A DNA stretch of 64,000 nucleotides from Cognatishimia sp. WU-CL00825 (lineage in GTDB: Bacteria; Pseudomonadota; Alphaproteobacteria; Rhodobacterales; Rhodobacteraceae). Shown here one piece after another: positions 53,904 through 62,008 of the stretch (position 1 is its first letter; every line of letters begins with the position of its first letter). The stretch covers positions 744,001 to 808,000 of the forward strand of contig NZ_BAABWX010000001.1 in NCBI RefSeq assembly GCF_040364665.1. The letters run 5' to 3'. The position numbers were made by a program, and so were the translations under genes. Under the pieces are notes generated by a model. The model worked only from the letters and a program-made list of their open reading frames with translations. It had not been told where the DNA came from and did no database searches.

Positions 53904-54872
53904 TTACTTCAGCAACAGCGCTAGTTTTTCACGCGCGTCGTCGTTGAGCCAGTTTCCCCAGACGTCTTTATAAGTGTCCAAGAAATACACAGCCGCTTCT
54001 TCGAAGCTCGCGGAATTGGTGTCTTGCCATGCCAGCACTTCACCCATTTGGGTGTTTGTGAACGACATTTTGCTTAGGAAAGCAACGATTTCAGGTTCAC
54101 GTTGTTCAAGCGCCGGCGTGACCGCTGTGATAACTTTTGCAGTCGGATAAGCCGAAGCCGTTGGTGCGCTGCATTCTGGATCGCTGTTGCAGGCGTGTGC
54201 ATCAGCATCAAAGGCATTCATTTCAACTTGAACCATCGGGTATTTGCCCAAAACCGAAGTTGGGGCCCAATAATAACCAAACCATGGTTCTTTGTTCGCA
54301 TAAGCGGCCGCGATTGCAGTTGCGAGCGTTTCGCCAGAGCCATGTTGGAACCGTTCGATCCCGACCTCTGCCATGCCCAGTGCTTTTAGATTATTGTTGT
54401 TCACCACATCACAGGCCCAGCCTGATGGGCAATCGTGAAAACGGCCGCCTACAAGTTCTGGGTTGGCCTTGATGCCGTCAATGGTTTTAAGTTCCGGATG
54501 CGCCTCAACCAGATAGGCAGGCAGCCACCAGGCCTCTACGCCACCATCAGACAATACGTGACCCAGTTCCAGCAATTTGCCCTCAGCGCGCAACTCTTCA
54601 TAGACTGGGGAGGAGTTGGTCCAAAGCTCTGTCAAAATATCGGGCTGACCGGTTTCCGCCACCGACGTCATTGCAGGTGTTGTTGAGGATGGAATCAAAG
54701 ACACCTCGCAGCCATAACCATGTGTCATTAAGACATTTGCAACATGGGTGACCACCGCAGATGAGGCCCAGTCCATTTCCGTAATAGAGACTTCGCCACA
54801 GTCCGCATGTGCCAGGCTGCCGATGCAAGTTAACCCGAGTGCTGCGAGTGAAATTTTGGTGCCAGATTGCAT
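53904..54872 (-). CDS. Glycine betaine/carnitine-type ABC transporter substrate-binding protein
   Basis: A 322-residue periplasmic protein with a signal peptide (ALGLTCIGSLAHA-DCGEV). Aromatic residues that could build a quaternary-ammonium cage are MDWASSA, LWTNSSPVYEE, EAWWLPAYL and FGYYWAPTSVLG, as in the ProX/OpuAC family. Cys residues in FHDCPSGWACDVV may form a disulfide. No permease or ATPase gene is adjacent, so it either docks to a transporter elsewhere or was separated from it. It converges on the catabolic operon, whose substrate it probably binds. The 362 bases upstream to the tRNA gene show no gene. Confidence 0.88.
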   Translation of the reverse strand: MQSGTKISLAALGLTCIGSLAHADCGEVSITEMDWASSAVVTHVANVLMTHGYGCEVSLIPSSTTPAMTSVAETGQPDILTELWTNSSPVYEELRAEGKLLELGHVLSDGGVEAWWLPAYLVEAHPELKTIDGIKANPELVGGRFHDCPSGWACDVVNNNNLKALGMAEVGIERFQHGSGETLATAIAAAYANKEPWFGYYWAPTSVLGKYPMVQVEMNAFDADAHACNSDPECSAPTASAYPTAKVITAVTPALEQREPEIVAFLSKMSFTNTQMGEVLAWQDTNSASFEEAAVYFLDTYKDVWGNWLNDDAREKLALLLK

Positions 54873-55234
54873 TTTGTTTTCCCTGTGTTGTTAACTTTGT
54901 TGTTGCATTTACTGTTGCATCATCGGGAAATCATTTTTGATGCTTTTTGCCGTTTTTTTAACTTTATTGTATGGATTCAGGCCTTTCCGCGATGCCCGCA
55001 GCGTGATTGATCATTCGATTTTGGCGAAAAATCGTTAAAGTTGAATCAGTTTTTTTAAGAAACGCTTTGGCGGATGCCGGGGGGGCATCTGGGGTTTGTT
55101 AAGAAAAGCGCAGGCCATCGGCAAAAAGTTCACAGCAATAGGAAATGATGCGCCTGTGGGTCAGTGACCGCTGCGAAATCAAAATGATGCATCGATCCCC
55201 AAGGGGGAAACTCTTTTGAATTCAAAGGGGTAAA

Positions 55235-55310
<76 letters not shown>

Positions 55311-55316
55311 GATAGG

Positions 55317-55639
55317 GGGCTTTTAGTCTGATAGCTGGGGGAAGGACAAGAGTAAAAAATGATTTTTTTAAAAAAAATTTCCAAACGCAGCAAATCCCAT
55401 ATTTTCCGGTGATTCCAATGGGTTTCGCGTTACGGAGAGTTTTGGAATGCAAGCTATCTGCTGAAATCGTAAAGTTTTTCCGCCGATGAACACGCCAAAA
55501 TCCTTATGGTTAAGGGGCGTGCATTAGGCACTTAGAAAAAACTCAAAAATAGCGTTGTAATTTGCTTGACGATGCTTGCGGCTACGCATAAACCACAGCT
55601 CACCGCAGCGAAGGAAACGACGTTACGGAGACACAGAGG
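55317..55639. other. Gene-free interval before the tRNA-Asp pair
   Basis: I see no credible gene in these 323 bases. The words GTTACGGAGA occur twice (about 55430 and 55623). The tRNA promoter lies at 55566-55594. Confidence 0.5.
55566..55594 (+). promoter_or_regulatory. Promoter candidate for the tRNA-Asp genes
   Basis: TTGACG at 55566-55571 and TAAACC at 55589-55594, 17 bases apart, about 45 bases before the first tRNA-Asp. Confidence 0.55.
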
Positions 55640-55716
55640 GCGGTTGTAGCTCAGTTGGTTAGAGTACCGGCCTGTCACGCCGGGGGTCGCGGGTTCGAGC
55701 CCCGTCAACCGCGCCA
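55640..55716 (+). tRNA. tRNA-Asp (anticodon GTC), copy 1
   Basis: GCGGTTG acceptor pairs with CAACCGC; D-loop AGTTGGTTA; anticodon loop CTGTCAC; T-loop TTCGAGC; CCA encoded. A nearly identical copy follows. Confidence 0.98.
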
Positions 55717-55763
55717 CTCTGTTGTCCCTGACCCGGGTAGGGTGCATAGCCGAAAGGCATCGC

Positions 55764-55840
55764 GCGGTTGTAGCTCAGCTGGTTAGAGTACCGGCCTGTC
55801 ACGCCGGGGGTCGCGGGTTCGAGCCCCGTCAACCGCGCCA
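55764..55840 (+). tRNA. tRNA-Asp (anticodon GTC), copy 2
   Basis: Same as the first copy except for one base in the D-loop (AGCTGG instead of AGTTGG). The two lie 47 bases apart in tandem and probably share a transcript. Confidence 0.98.
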
Positions 55841-55886
55841 CTTTTCTTCTTTGTCAGATGGTTTGAACGTTTGTTCTTTCATGAAT

Positions 55887-55902
55887 GTTTCGCGCGCGAA
55901 AC
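55887..55902. promoter_or_regulatory. Perfect 16-bp palindrome
   Basis: GTTTCGCGCGCGAAAC lies in the non-coding gap between the tRNA-Asp pair and the oxygenase gene. It could be a protein-binding site or a hairpin ending the tRNA transcript; there is no T-run. Confidence 0.35.
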
Positions 55903-56049
55903 GGGTTGCCGTATCGGCGAACGCTATGTTTCTCAATGGTAAAGACTTAGTTTGACTTAGGGCCCAGGGTCACAGCCAAAAGGGACGAGACCTGCTGGTC
56001 CCGCCCATCCTGACAATTCCACTCGAGGAATCGCTGGCCGCGCGCGTTC

Positions 56050-56961
56050 TTAAAACGGCGCAAATCCATCGTTTTTTGCCGTCGGAACAGACCAGCGTTG
56101 GCGCGGGTCCAGTTCTTTGGGCGCGGCACCATATGGCGCGACTTGCCCGTGATCTCCATAAAGCCAAAGCACAAAGTTTGAACGTTCGCCCTGGGTGATG
56201 GGCATGGATTCATGTGGTACACTGCCGTGATGGATCAAAGCTGTCCCCGGTGCAAAGGTCTGTTCGCTGACTTGACGGGTTTCCCTGTCAAAGAAGCGCA
56301 CGCCTGAACCTGAAAATTCTTCGCCGGGCAGATTCACATTGATATTTAATGTCACAGAGGACGCGTCGGTGTGCGCGCGCAGGGAAGTGTCCTGATCAGC
56401 TTGCCATTGAATCGAGAACCCAAAGGTCTGGGTGTCATACCCAACAACGTCAGGAAACAAGAGGCGTGAGATCGGCCGCATATAAGCCGACATCATATCC
56501 TGATAAAAGCTTTGAAAACTGGGGGCGGCAAGAAACCCTTCAGAGCGACTGTCAAGCATCGCGCCAGCACGGTTAAGTGAAATACCGTAAGGGGGCCGCA
56601 GTGGAATCCCGGCATCTGCCACTTTTTCAAAATAATCGCGCAGTACAACCAGACGTTCAGGGTCAAAGAATTGGGTTTTGTAGACGCCCGGAAACACCTC
56701 TTCCCATAAATCCTTGACGGCCGCTTCCTTGGATGGATCTTGCCAGGCCTGTTGGACAGCCTTGCGCAAATTTGCGTCATACAGACTTGGGTCTAATTGT
56801 GGCTCTGACTTGATTTCGGTTTCTTCCCAGTCTTTCCAAGCTTCTTGGAACAGGTTTTGATTCTGGTTCCAAAATGTTTGTACCGAGAGGGCGCGCTGCA
56901 GCATATCTTCACGCGAGGGGCGTTGGACTGCGCGGGCGCGGTCTAGCGATTTGGTTTGCAT
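56050..56961 (-). CDS. 2-oxoglutarate/Fe(II)-dependent dioxygenase-like protein
   Basis: A 303-residue protein with iron-ligand pattern HxD in LRAHTDASSVTLNINVN and the distal His plus 2-oxoglutarate Arg in ALIHHGSVPHESMPITQGER followed by SNFVLWLYG. This is the prolyl-hydroxylase/P4Hc-type fold. The N-terminal ~100 residues are helical and basic/acidic mixed. ATG at 56961 (MQTKSLDRARAVQRP). It is last of three minus-strand genes with an SDR and a CmcJ-like oxidoreductase; the set faces a LysR regulator. Substrate unknown; an amino acid or peptide is plausible. Confidence 0.78.
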   Translation of the reverse strand: MQTKSLDRARAVQRPSREDMLQRALSVQTFWNQNQNLFQEAWKDWEETEIKSEPQLDPSLYDANLRKAVQQAWQDPSKEAAVKDLWEEVFPGVYKTQFFDPERLVVLRDYFEKVADAGIPLRPPYGISLNRAGAMLDSRSEGFLAAPSFQSFYQDMMSAYMRPISRLLFPDVVGYDTQTFGFSIQWQADQDTSLRAHTDASSVTLNINVNLPGEEFSGSGVRFFDRETRQVSEQTFAPGTALIHHGSVPHESMPITQGERSNFVLWLYGDHGQVAPYGAAPKELDPRQRWSVPTAKNDGFAPF

Positions 56962-57000
56962 GATATGTGTTCTTTCTTTTGGTTTTTGGGTGGCCAAATG

Positions 57001-57789
57001 TCAGTTAAGCTTGGCCACAGCATCTTTGATTGCGCGCATGACATCGGCGCTATGAGCGGCGTCCAAAGCGGCGGCATGTGGCGGAGCAAACGCGCCACTG
57101 TCATTGTCAAAATACTTGCCCGAGGCATCCGCAAAGGAGGCTCCAAGAGCGGCTTCGCGGAGAATATCAGCGCCAATGTTAAGATCCTTGCCGGCGACGC
57201 CAAAGCCTTCTTTAACCATTTTAGAGGCAAGTAGAGAGCCAGGGTTTACCGCGACAATCACCGGCCCAGCTGGGCAGTCCTTGGCCAGCTCTTGCGACCA
57301 GATAGTGATGGCAAGTTTGCTCTGCGCATATGCCTCCATGTCGGCCAACGGTTTGCGCCCCATCAGAGCAGCAAGATCGACCTGCGCCTGAGCGGCAGAT
57401 GACAGGTTCACAATGCGCCCTTGCTTGGGGATGATCGGGCGCAATTCTTGTGTCAGCACATAGGGCGCAATGGTATTGACCATAAAGCGGACATCAAAAC
57501 CTTCGGCGGTTTGGGTGTCAGCGATCTTAAGTACACCCGCATTGTTGATCAGCGCATCAAGTTGTGTGTGGTTCTTGCGAATTTCGGCGGCCAACGCGTA
57601 CACATCAGCCATGCGTGAAAGATCCGCGGTATAGGTTTCAGTCAAACCGCCGACCTCTTTTGCTGCCGTGGCTAGTTTGCTCGCGCTGCGACCGTGCAAC
57701 AGAATTCTGTGCCCTTCGGCAGCCAGCGTTTTTGCTGTGAGCAGGCCAATGCCATCGGTTGCGCCGGTGATGAGAATGGTTTTTGTCAT
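57001..57789 (-). CDS. Short-chain dehydrogenase (retinol dehydrogenase-like)
   Basis: A 262-residue SDR: TGATDGIGLLTAKTLAAEG, LINNAGVLKIAD, Ser in VNLSSAAQAQ and Tyr/Lys in AYAQSKLAIT. It lies between the two oxygenase-type genes and is probably in the same transcript. It likely oxidises or reduces a hydroxylated product of one of them. Confidence 0.82.
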   Translation of the reverse strand: MTKTILITGATDGIGLLTAKTLAAEGHRILLHGRSASKLATAAKEVGGLTETYTADLSRMADVYALAAEIRKNHTQLDALINNAGVLKIADTQTAEGFDVRFMVNTIAPYVLTQELRPIIPKQGRIVNLSSAAQAQVDLAALMGRKPLADMEAYAQSKLAITIWSQELAKDCPAGPVIVAVNPGSLLASKMVKEGFGVAGKDLNIGADILREAALGASFADASGKYFDNDSGAFAPPHAAALDAAHSADVMRAIKDAVAKLN

Positions 57790-57810
57790 CTGGTGAACTT
57801 TCTGTGTTTT

Positions 57811-57834
57811 ATGTCAATGGTTTATGGTTGACAT
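57811..57834. promoter_or_regulatory. Inverted repeat between the CmcJ-like and SDR genes
   Basis: ATGTCAA and TTGACAT (10-base spacer) form a perfect 7-bp inverted repeat in the 64-base gap. It could be an operator for an internal promoter. Confidence 0.4.
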
Positions 57835-57853
57835 TTAATGTTGTGCTTATGGG

Positions 57854-58633
57854 TTAGTAGCGCACCAGAGTGCGGCTCTCGATGCTTTTGCGGATGCTCT
57901 TGATTTCGGAGTTTTCAACCCTGTCCAACGCGCTATGTGCGATGGCTGGCTGGCCGCGATTGTCATAGATATTGAAGATGACAACGTCGTCTGGCGTCAT
58001 GCTGGACCTGTAAATCCATTCATGTTTGGGGTTTGCAGCCAGCCCCAATATCTGGCCTTTGCGATCGGGGTAGATCAGGTCAAGAAGGATCCAATCTTCG
58101 TTGGCAACGGATTGCGGCATAACAAAGCCTAAAGGGGCGGAATTTATTGTTGCCTCTAGGGGGCGCCAGATGTTGATAAACGCATAGTGTCCGTTGCTCC
58201 AATCGGCGGCCAAATTGGTGCCCAGTATGTCCACAAGACGCTGTTTGGCACCCGTAGAGCTATAGTCACTGTGCACGTTACGAGCCGGCTTACGATCTGC
58301 ATCAGGATCGTCGGTGCGGATTGTGTGGTCAAATATGACCACCTCTTTGGCGTCAACTTTATCTTTCAATAGGCGGGTGAGTTCCTTGTTATAGGCTGGT
58401 TGCCAGTCTGTGCCGCCGCCGATGTTTTTGACACTTGAAGCACGCGCTGCGAATTCAACGGAATCAGCTTTGAAAGTTGCCTTTGCATCATTCGTGCGAT
58501 CGTCACGTAGGGTGATTTTTTTGGAAACGAGTTCTGGCGAGATGAGATTGCCGGGTATACCACCCGCATCGAGTTCAAAGGCTTGTCGCGAGGGTTTGTG
58601 AACATGGTAGTTTACAATTGCTGTTTGGGTCAT
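57854..58633 (-). CDS. CmcJ/NvfI-family oxidoreductase
   Basis: A 259-residue protein with the family marks RNVHSDYSSTGAKQRL, YAFINIWRPLEATI and a C-terminal MTPDDVVIFNIYDNRGQPAI. CmcJ takes part in cephamycin C 7-alpha-methoxylation and NvfI is a fungal Fe/2-oxoglutarate enzyme, so a non-haem iron oxidation is likely. The HxD of NVHSDY could be part of the iron site. It is first in a three-gene unit and divergent from the LysR gene. Natural substrate unknown. Confidence 0.75.
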   Translation of the reverse strand: MTQTAIVNYHVHKPSRQAFELDAGGIPGNLISPELVSKKITLRDDRTNDAKATFKADSVEFAARASSVKNIGGGTDWQPAYNKELTRLLKDKVDAKEVVIFDHTIRTDDPDADRKPARNVHSDYSSTGAKQRLVDILGTNLAADWSNGHYAFINIWRPLEATINSAPLGFVMPQSVANEDWILLDLIYPDRKGQILGLAANPKHEWIYRSSMTPDDVVIFNIYDNRGQPAIAHSALDRVENSEIKSIRKSIESRTLVRY

Positions 58634-58731
58634 TGGGGTGTCCTCGATCGGTCATGACCCTTGATTTAGCACTTACAAATTCGATATAAATGGCCTATAA
58701 ATGAATTCAGTTTTCCGAAAATGTATATAAT

Positions 58732-59643
58732 ATGGACGCGCAAAGTCTTCGCCTTTTTGTTCTTGCTTGCGAGACCCTGAATATCAGCGCTGCTGGCCGA
58801 ATGCTTGGTATGGCACCTGCAGTGGCAAGCACGCGTATTGCCAAGTTAGAGCAATTATTGGGGGCTGAATTGCTGCATCGGTCGACCCGAAAGGTTTCTT
58901 TGTCTTTAGAAGGACAGGATTTCCTGCCCTATGCCCGCGAGATGATAGCCCAGGAAGAAGCGGCGCTGGCTGCATTGGGCAAGGGGCAAGCAAAGATCAG
59001 CGGCAAGCTGCGTTTTGCGGCACCCAGCACATTTGCCCAGATCTATATTGCACCGTTGTTGCCAAAGTTCATGCAGGCCTATCCCGATCTAACGCTCGAA
59101 TTGCATCTGTCAGATGTGCAATTTGATCTGATCGATGGCAGTTATGATCTTGCTTTGCGCAACGCCGTGCTTGCTGACAGCAGTCTTACCGCCCGCAAAT
59201 TGGCTGATGATACTCGTATTCTATGTGCCTCACCCGACTATCTGAAACACTTCGGCACGCCGCAGGACCCCAATGATTTTGCGCAACATCGGCTGATGGG
59301 GTTTCAGGACCTAGAACCCACAAGTTTGGTGTCTTCATGTGGGGCCAAGGCAGAGTTTTCCCCCAAAACAGCAGCACAACACTTGATTTTAGATGATGGG
59401 CTGACCCAAAAACAGGCAACGCTTTCTGGTGCAGGAATCTCGATCAATTCGCTTTGGCTTGTGCATCAGGAGATTGCCAGTGGGGCATTGCAGAGGGTTC
59501 TTCCGATCTACAATGTCGCGCCTCAACCCGCGCTTTGGTTGATCTATCCAAAAAGCAACGTTGTGTCTGCCAAGGTGCGGGTATTTATGGATTTTCTCAC
59601 CAAACATATCGGCAAAGCGCAGGCTTGGAAATCAACAGGCTAG
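58732..59643 (+). CDS. LysR-family transcriptional regulator
   Basis: A 303-residue LysR protein: N-terminal winged helix (LRLFVLACETLNISAAGRML, then RIAKLEQLLGAELLHRSTRK) and a C-terminal effector domain. It is divergent from the CmcJ-like gene with about 100 bases between, so it most likely controls that cluster. An AT-rich stretch with TATAAATGGCCTATAAATG lies in the shared region. Confidence 0.92.
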   Translation: MDAQSLRLFVLACETLNISAAGRMLGMAPAVASTRIAKLEQLLGAELLHRSTRKVSLSLEGQDFLPYAREMIAQEEAALAALGKGQAKISGKLRFAAPSTFAQIYIAPLLPKFMQAYPDLTLELHLSDVQFDLIDGSYDLALRNAVLADSSLTARKLADDTRILCASPDYLKHFGTPQDPNDFAQHRLMGFQDLEPTSLVSSCGAKAEFSPKTAAQHLILDDGLTQKQATLSGAGISINSLWLVHQEIASGALQRVLPIYNVAPQPALWLIYPKSNVVSAKVRVFMDFLTKHIGKAQAWKSTG

Positions 59644-59741
59644 GCGGCATGAAAAGCCGGCGCTGATCTTATGAAAGAAAACTGTCGATCGGCCGTTTTT
59701 CGAACGGTTCCATAGATTCAGTGATCTGTAAATTGGTAATA

Positions 59742-59831
59742 TGGCGGAGAGACAGGGATTCGAACCCTGGGTCCCCTTGCAGGGACAACGGTTTTCGAGA
59801 CCGCCCCGTTCGACCACTCCGGCACCTCTCC
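59742..59831 (-). tRNA. tRNA-Ser (anticodon CGA)
   Basis: A 90-base class II tRNA: GGAGAGG acceptor, anticodon loop CTCGAAA, a long variable arm (GTCCCTGCAAGGGGAC) and encoded CCA. Anticodon CGA reads UCG. Confidence 0.97.
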
Positions 59832-59952
59832 GCGGGGGTCTTGGTAGCGGCGCAATATCGCGGTTTTTTGACCGGTGCAAGAGTGATTGGCGTTGTTTCG
59901 GCAATGATTTGGCTTAAGTTAAAAGAGACAGCAATGAAGCACTGGAAAACTT

Positions 59953-60792
59953 ATGTTTGCGCGATACTTGAAATCTGCTCGTCTGGCCATTGTCTTGGGG
60001 GGCGGGATTGTGGTTGGGGCGGCGCAAGCCTTTGCAGCGGAGCGCGCAGACGTTGAGAGCTTTCTAAAAGTAACGGGCTTTGACGTTGCCATCGAAAGCA
60101 TTGCTTTGGGGGCTGAGGATGCGCCGTCGATGCTGGGGCTAGAGCAGGACGCCTTTGGCAAACGCTGGCGACAATTGTCAGAAGAGATTTTTGTGCCGGC
60201 CCAAATGTTACAGCAAGCCACCGATATGTTGGCCGAAGCTTTGGCCCAAGATCTGCTAAAACATGCAATTCAGTTTTACGAAAGCGATTTGGGCACGCGC
60301 CTTGTGGCAGCTGAAAACCTATCGCATATGGATGATCCGGATCTGAAACATATCGCTGGGCGCGAAATCATCGCGCAGATGGTGCAAAAAGGCGATGCAA
60401 AAATTGGGTTTTTCCAACGTATGAATGTGGCGATCGATCCCGAGGATTTGGGGTTGCGCGCTGTGCAAGAAATTCAGGTGCGCTTTCTGGTGGCCGCGTC
60501 GCGGGCAGGGGTGATTGAGCGCGACCTGGACGAGGCGATGTTGTGGGCGCAAATTAGGGAAACCGAAGCAGAGGTGCGCCGGTCTATGCAGGCGGCGGCG
60601 CTGACAGGGTCTGCCTATACCTATCAGGGTTTTTCAGAGGACGAGTTGGAAACCTATACCGAGGCGTTGGAAGACCCAAAGATGCAAAAGGTCTATGAGT
60701 TGATGAATGCGGTGCATTTCCGCATTATGGGGGACCGATTTGATGCTCTGGCGCAACGATTGGACGCTTTGCGGCCTAGCCAAGAGCTTTAG
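59953..60792 (+). CDS. DUF2059 domain protein, exported
   Basis: A 279-residue protein with a signal peptide (LAIVLGGGIVVGAAQAFA-AERAD) and helical content. The DUF2059-like part includes DLLKHAIQFYESDLGTRLVA (a segment common to that family) and the AIDPEDLGLRAVQEIQVRFL stretch. Its function is unknown; family members are periplasmic. GGAAAAC precedes the ATG. A hairpin terminator (60797-60821) follows. Confidence 0.78.
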   Translation: MFARYLKSARLAIVLGGGIVVGAAQAFAAERADVESFLKVTGFDVAIESIALGAEDAPSMLGLEQDAFGKRWRQLSEEIFVPAQMLQQATDMLAEALAQDLLKHAIQFYESDLGTRLVAAENLSHMDDPDLKHIAGREIIAQMVQKGDAKIGFFQRMNVAIDPEDLGLRAVQEIQVRFLVAASRAGVIERDLDEAMLWAQIRETEAEVRRSMQAAALTGSAYTYQGFSEDELETYTEALEDPKMQKVYELMNAVHFRIMGDRFDALAQRLDALRPSQEL

Positions 60793-60796
60793 GCAC

Positions 60797-60821
60797 CAAA
60801 ACCCAAAGAAAATTGGGTTTT
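60797..60821 (+). terminator. Hairpin terminator of the DUF2059 gene
   Basis: AAAACCCAA and TTGGGTTTT pair around AGAAAA, leaving a short T-run just after the stop. Confidence 0.7.
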
Positions 60822-60834
60822 CAGGCAGAATGGC

Positions 60835-60863
60835 TTGACTTGGTTTTGCAATGGGCACATAAG
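60835..60863 (+). promoter_or_regulatory. Promoter candidate for rplU-rpmA
   Basis: TTGACT at 60835-60840 and CATAAG at 60858-60863 are 17 bases apart, giving a start near 60870 and a ~130-base leader. Confidence 0.5.
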
Positions 60864-60869
60864 CCCGCA

Positions 60870-60894
60870 ACGGCGTAAGGATGACTTGCGCCGT
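60870..60894 (+). promoter_or_regulatory. Stable hairpin at the head of the rplU leader
   Basis: ACGGCGTAAG-GATGA-CTTGCGCCGT is a 10-bp stem with one G-T pair, followed by GTTTTATTG. It sits right at the predicted transcript start, so it may stabilise the 5' end or act as an attenuator. Confidence 0.45.
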
Positions 60895-61002
60895 GTTTTA
60901 TTGTAACAACGCTCCACTCTAGGGCGCGCGGTTCGAGGCGGCATTTGCCAAAACACCCGTAAGGGGGGCCACAGAACGCGGTCAAATCAAAGGAAAAGGG
61001 AC

Positions 61003-61638
61003 ATGTTCGCAGTCCTGAAAACCGGCGGTAAGCAGTATAAAGTACAGGCAGGTGATATCCTGCGTGTCGAAAAACTGGCTGCAGACGCTGGCGAGAAAAT
61101 TCAATTCAACGAAGTGCTGATGCTGGGCGGTGACAATACCGTTGTTGGCGCACCACTTGTTGATGGTGCAGCTGTACAAGCCGACGTGATCGAACAGATC
61201 AAAGGCGAAAAGCTGATCAAATTCGTGAAACGCCGTCGTAAGCACAGCTCTAAGCGTACTGTTGGCCACCGTCAGAAACTGACATTGGTGCGTGTAACAG
61301 ACATCTTGGCGTCTGGCGCAGACAAATCCGGCGTAAAAGCGGCGATTGGTTCTGGTTCTGTTGCAGCCGTGGCGGAAGCCGCACCTGCAAAGAAAGCCGC
61401 TCCTAAGAAAGCAGCAAAAGCAGCCACTCCGGTAGCTGAAGGCGCTGACGATCTGAAGAAGCTTTCTGGCGTTGGACCTGCTCTGGAAAAGAAACTTCTG
61501 GAAGCTGGTGTAACTTCTTTCGCGCAAATCGCTGCGTGGGGCGAAGCAGATATCGCAGAATTCGACGAAAAGCTGTCTTTCAAAGGCCGCATCGAACGCG
61601 AAGGCTGGGTAGCGCAAGCTGCTGAGCTGGCGAAGTAA
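61003..61638 (+). CDS. rplU: 50S ribosomal protein L21 with C-terminal HhH extension
   Basis: A 211-residue L21, twice the usual ~103. Residues 1-102 are ordinary L21 ([20 protein letters not shown], then [19 protein letters not shown]). An Ala/Lys linker follows, then [20 protein letters not shown] and [19 protein letters not shown], a helix-hairpin-helix-type domain seen in Rhodobacterales L21. It binds 23S rRNA; the tail's purpose is unknown. AAAGGAAAAGG precedes the ATG, and rpmA follows 23 bases later. Confidence 0.96.
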   Translation: MFAVLKTGGKQYKVQAGDILRVEKLAADAGEKIQFNEVLMLGGDNTVVGAPLVDGAAVQADVIEQIKGEKLIKFVKRRRKHSSKRTVGHRQKLTLVRVTDILASGADKSGVKAAIGSGSVAAVAEAAPAKKAAPKKAAKAATPVAEGADDLKKLSGVGPALEKKLLEAGVTSFAQIAAWGEADIAEFDEKLSFKGRIEREGWVAQAAELAK

Positions 61639-61661
61639 GCGAAGTATAGGAGACTAACGAT

Positions 61662-61931
61662 ATGGCACATAAAAAAGCTGGTGGTAGTTCCCGTAACGGT
61701 CGCGACTCCGCGGGTCGTCGTTTGGGCGTCAAAAAATACGGTGGCGAAGCTGTTTTGGCTGGCAACATCATCATGCGTCAGCGCGGCACAAAGATGTGGC
61801 CGGGCGAAGGCGTTGGCATGGGTAAAGATCACACAATCTTTGCAACTGTTGAAGGCAACGTAAAGTTCCATAAAGGCCTTAAAGGCCGCACTTTTATTTC
61901 GGTTCTCCCGGTGGCGGAGGCCGCTGAGTAA
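61662..61931 (+). CDS. rpmA: 50S ribosomal protein L27
   Basis: An 89-residue basic protein ([20 protein letters not shown]) with the [20 protein letters not shown] core of L27. It helps tRNA placement at the peptidyl-transferase centre. Cotranscribed with rplU; a strong terminator follows. Confidence 0.98.
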   Translation: MAHKKAGGSSRNGRDSAGRRLGVKKYGGEAVLAGNIIMRQRGTKMWPGEGVGMGKDHTIFATVEGNVKFHKGLKGRTFISVLPVAEAAE

Positions 61932-61959
61932 GCCGACCTAAAGGTTTTAAGACAATTGG

Positions 61960-61992
61960 GGGATCGGCTGCAAAGCCGGTCCCTTTTCTTTT
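61960..61992 (+). terminator. Intrinsic terminator of rplU-rpmA
   Basis: GGGATCGGCT-GCAA-AGCCGGTCCC (one G-T pair) followed by TTTTCTTTT. Confidence 0.9.
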
Positions 61993-62008
61993 GTAAGGAG
62001 CGCCAGAC

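Noticed and set aside
55640..55840. Tandem tRNA-Asp repeats read as possible attachment sites of an integrated element
   Set aside because: Each is a complete, functional-looking tRNA and no integrase or phage gene is present.
55947..56222. A 91-residue minus-strand frame overlapping the end of the 2-oxoglutarate oxygenase gene
   Set aside because: It is out of frame with a clearly conserved protein over most of its length and has no ribosome site.
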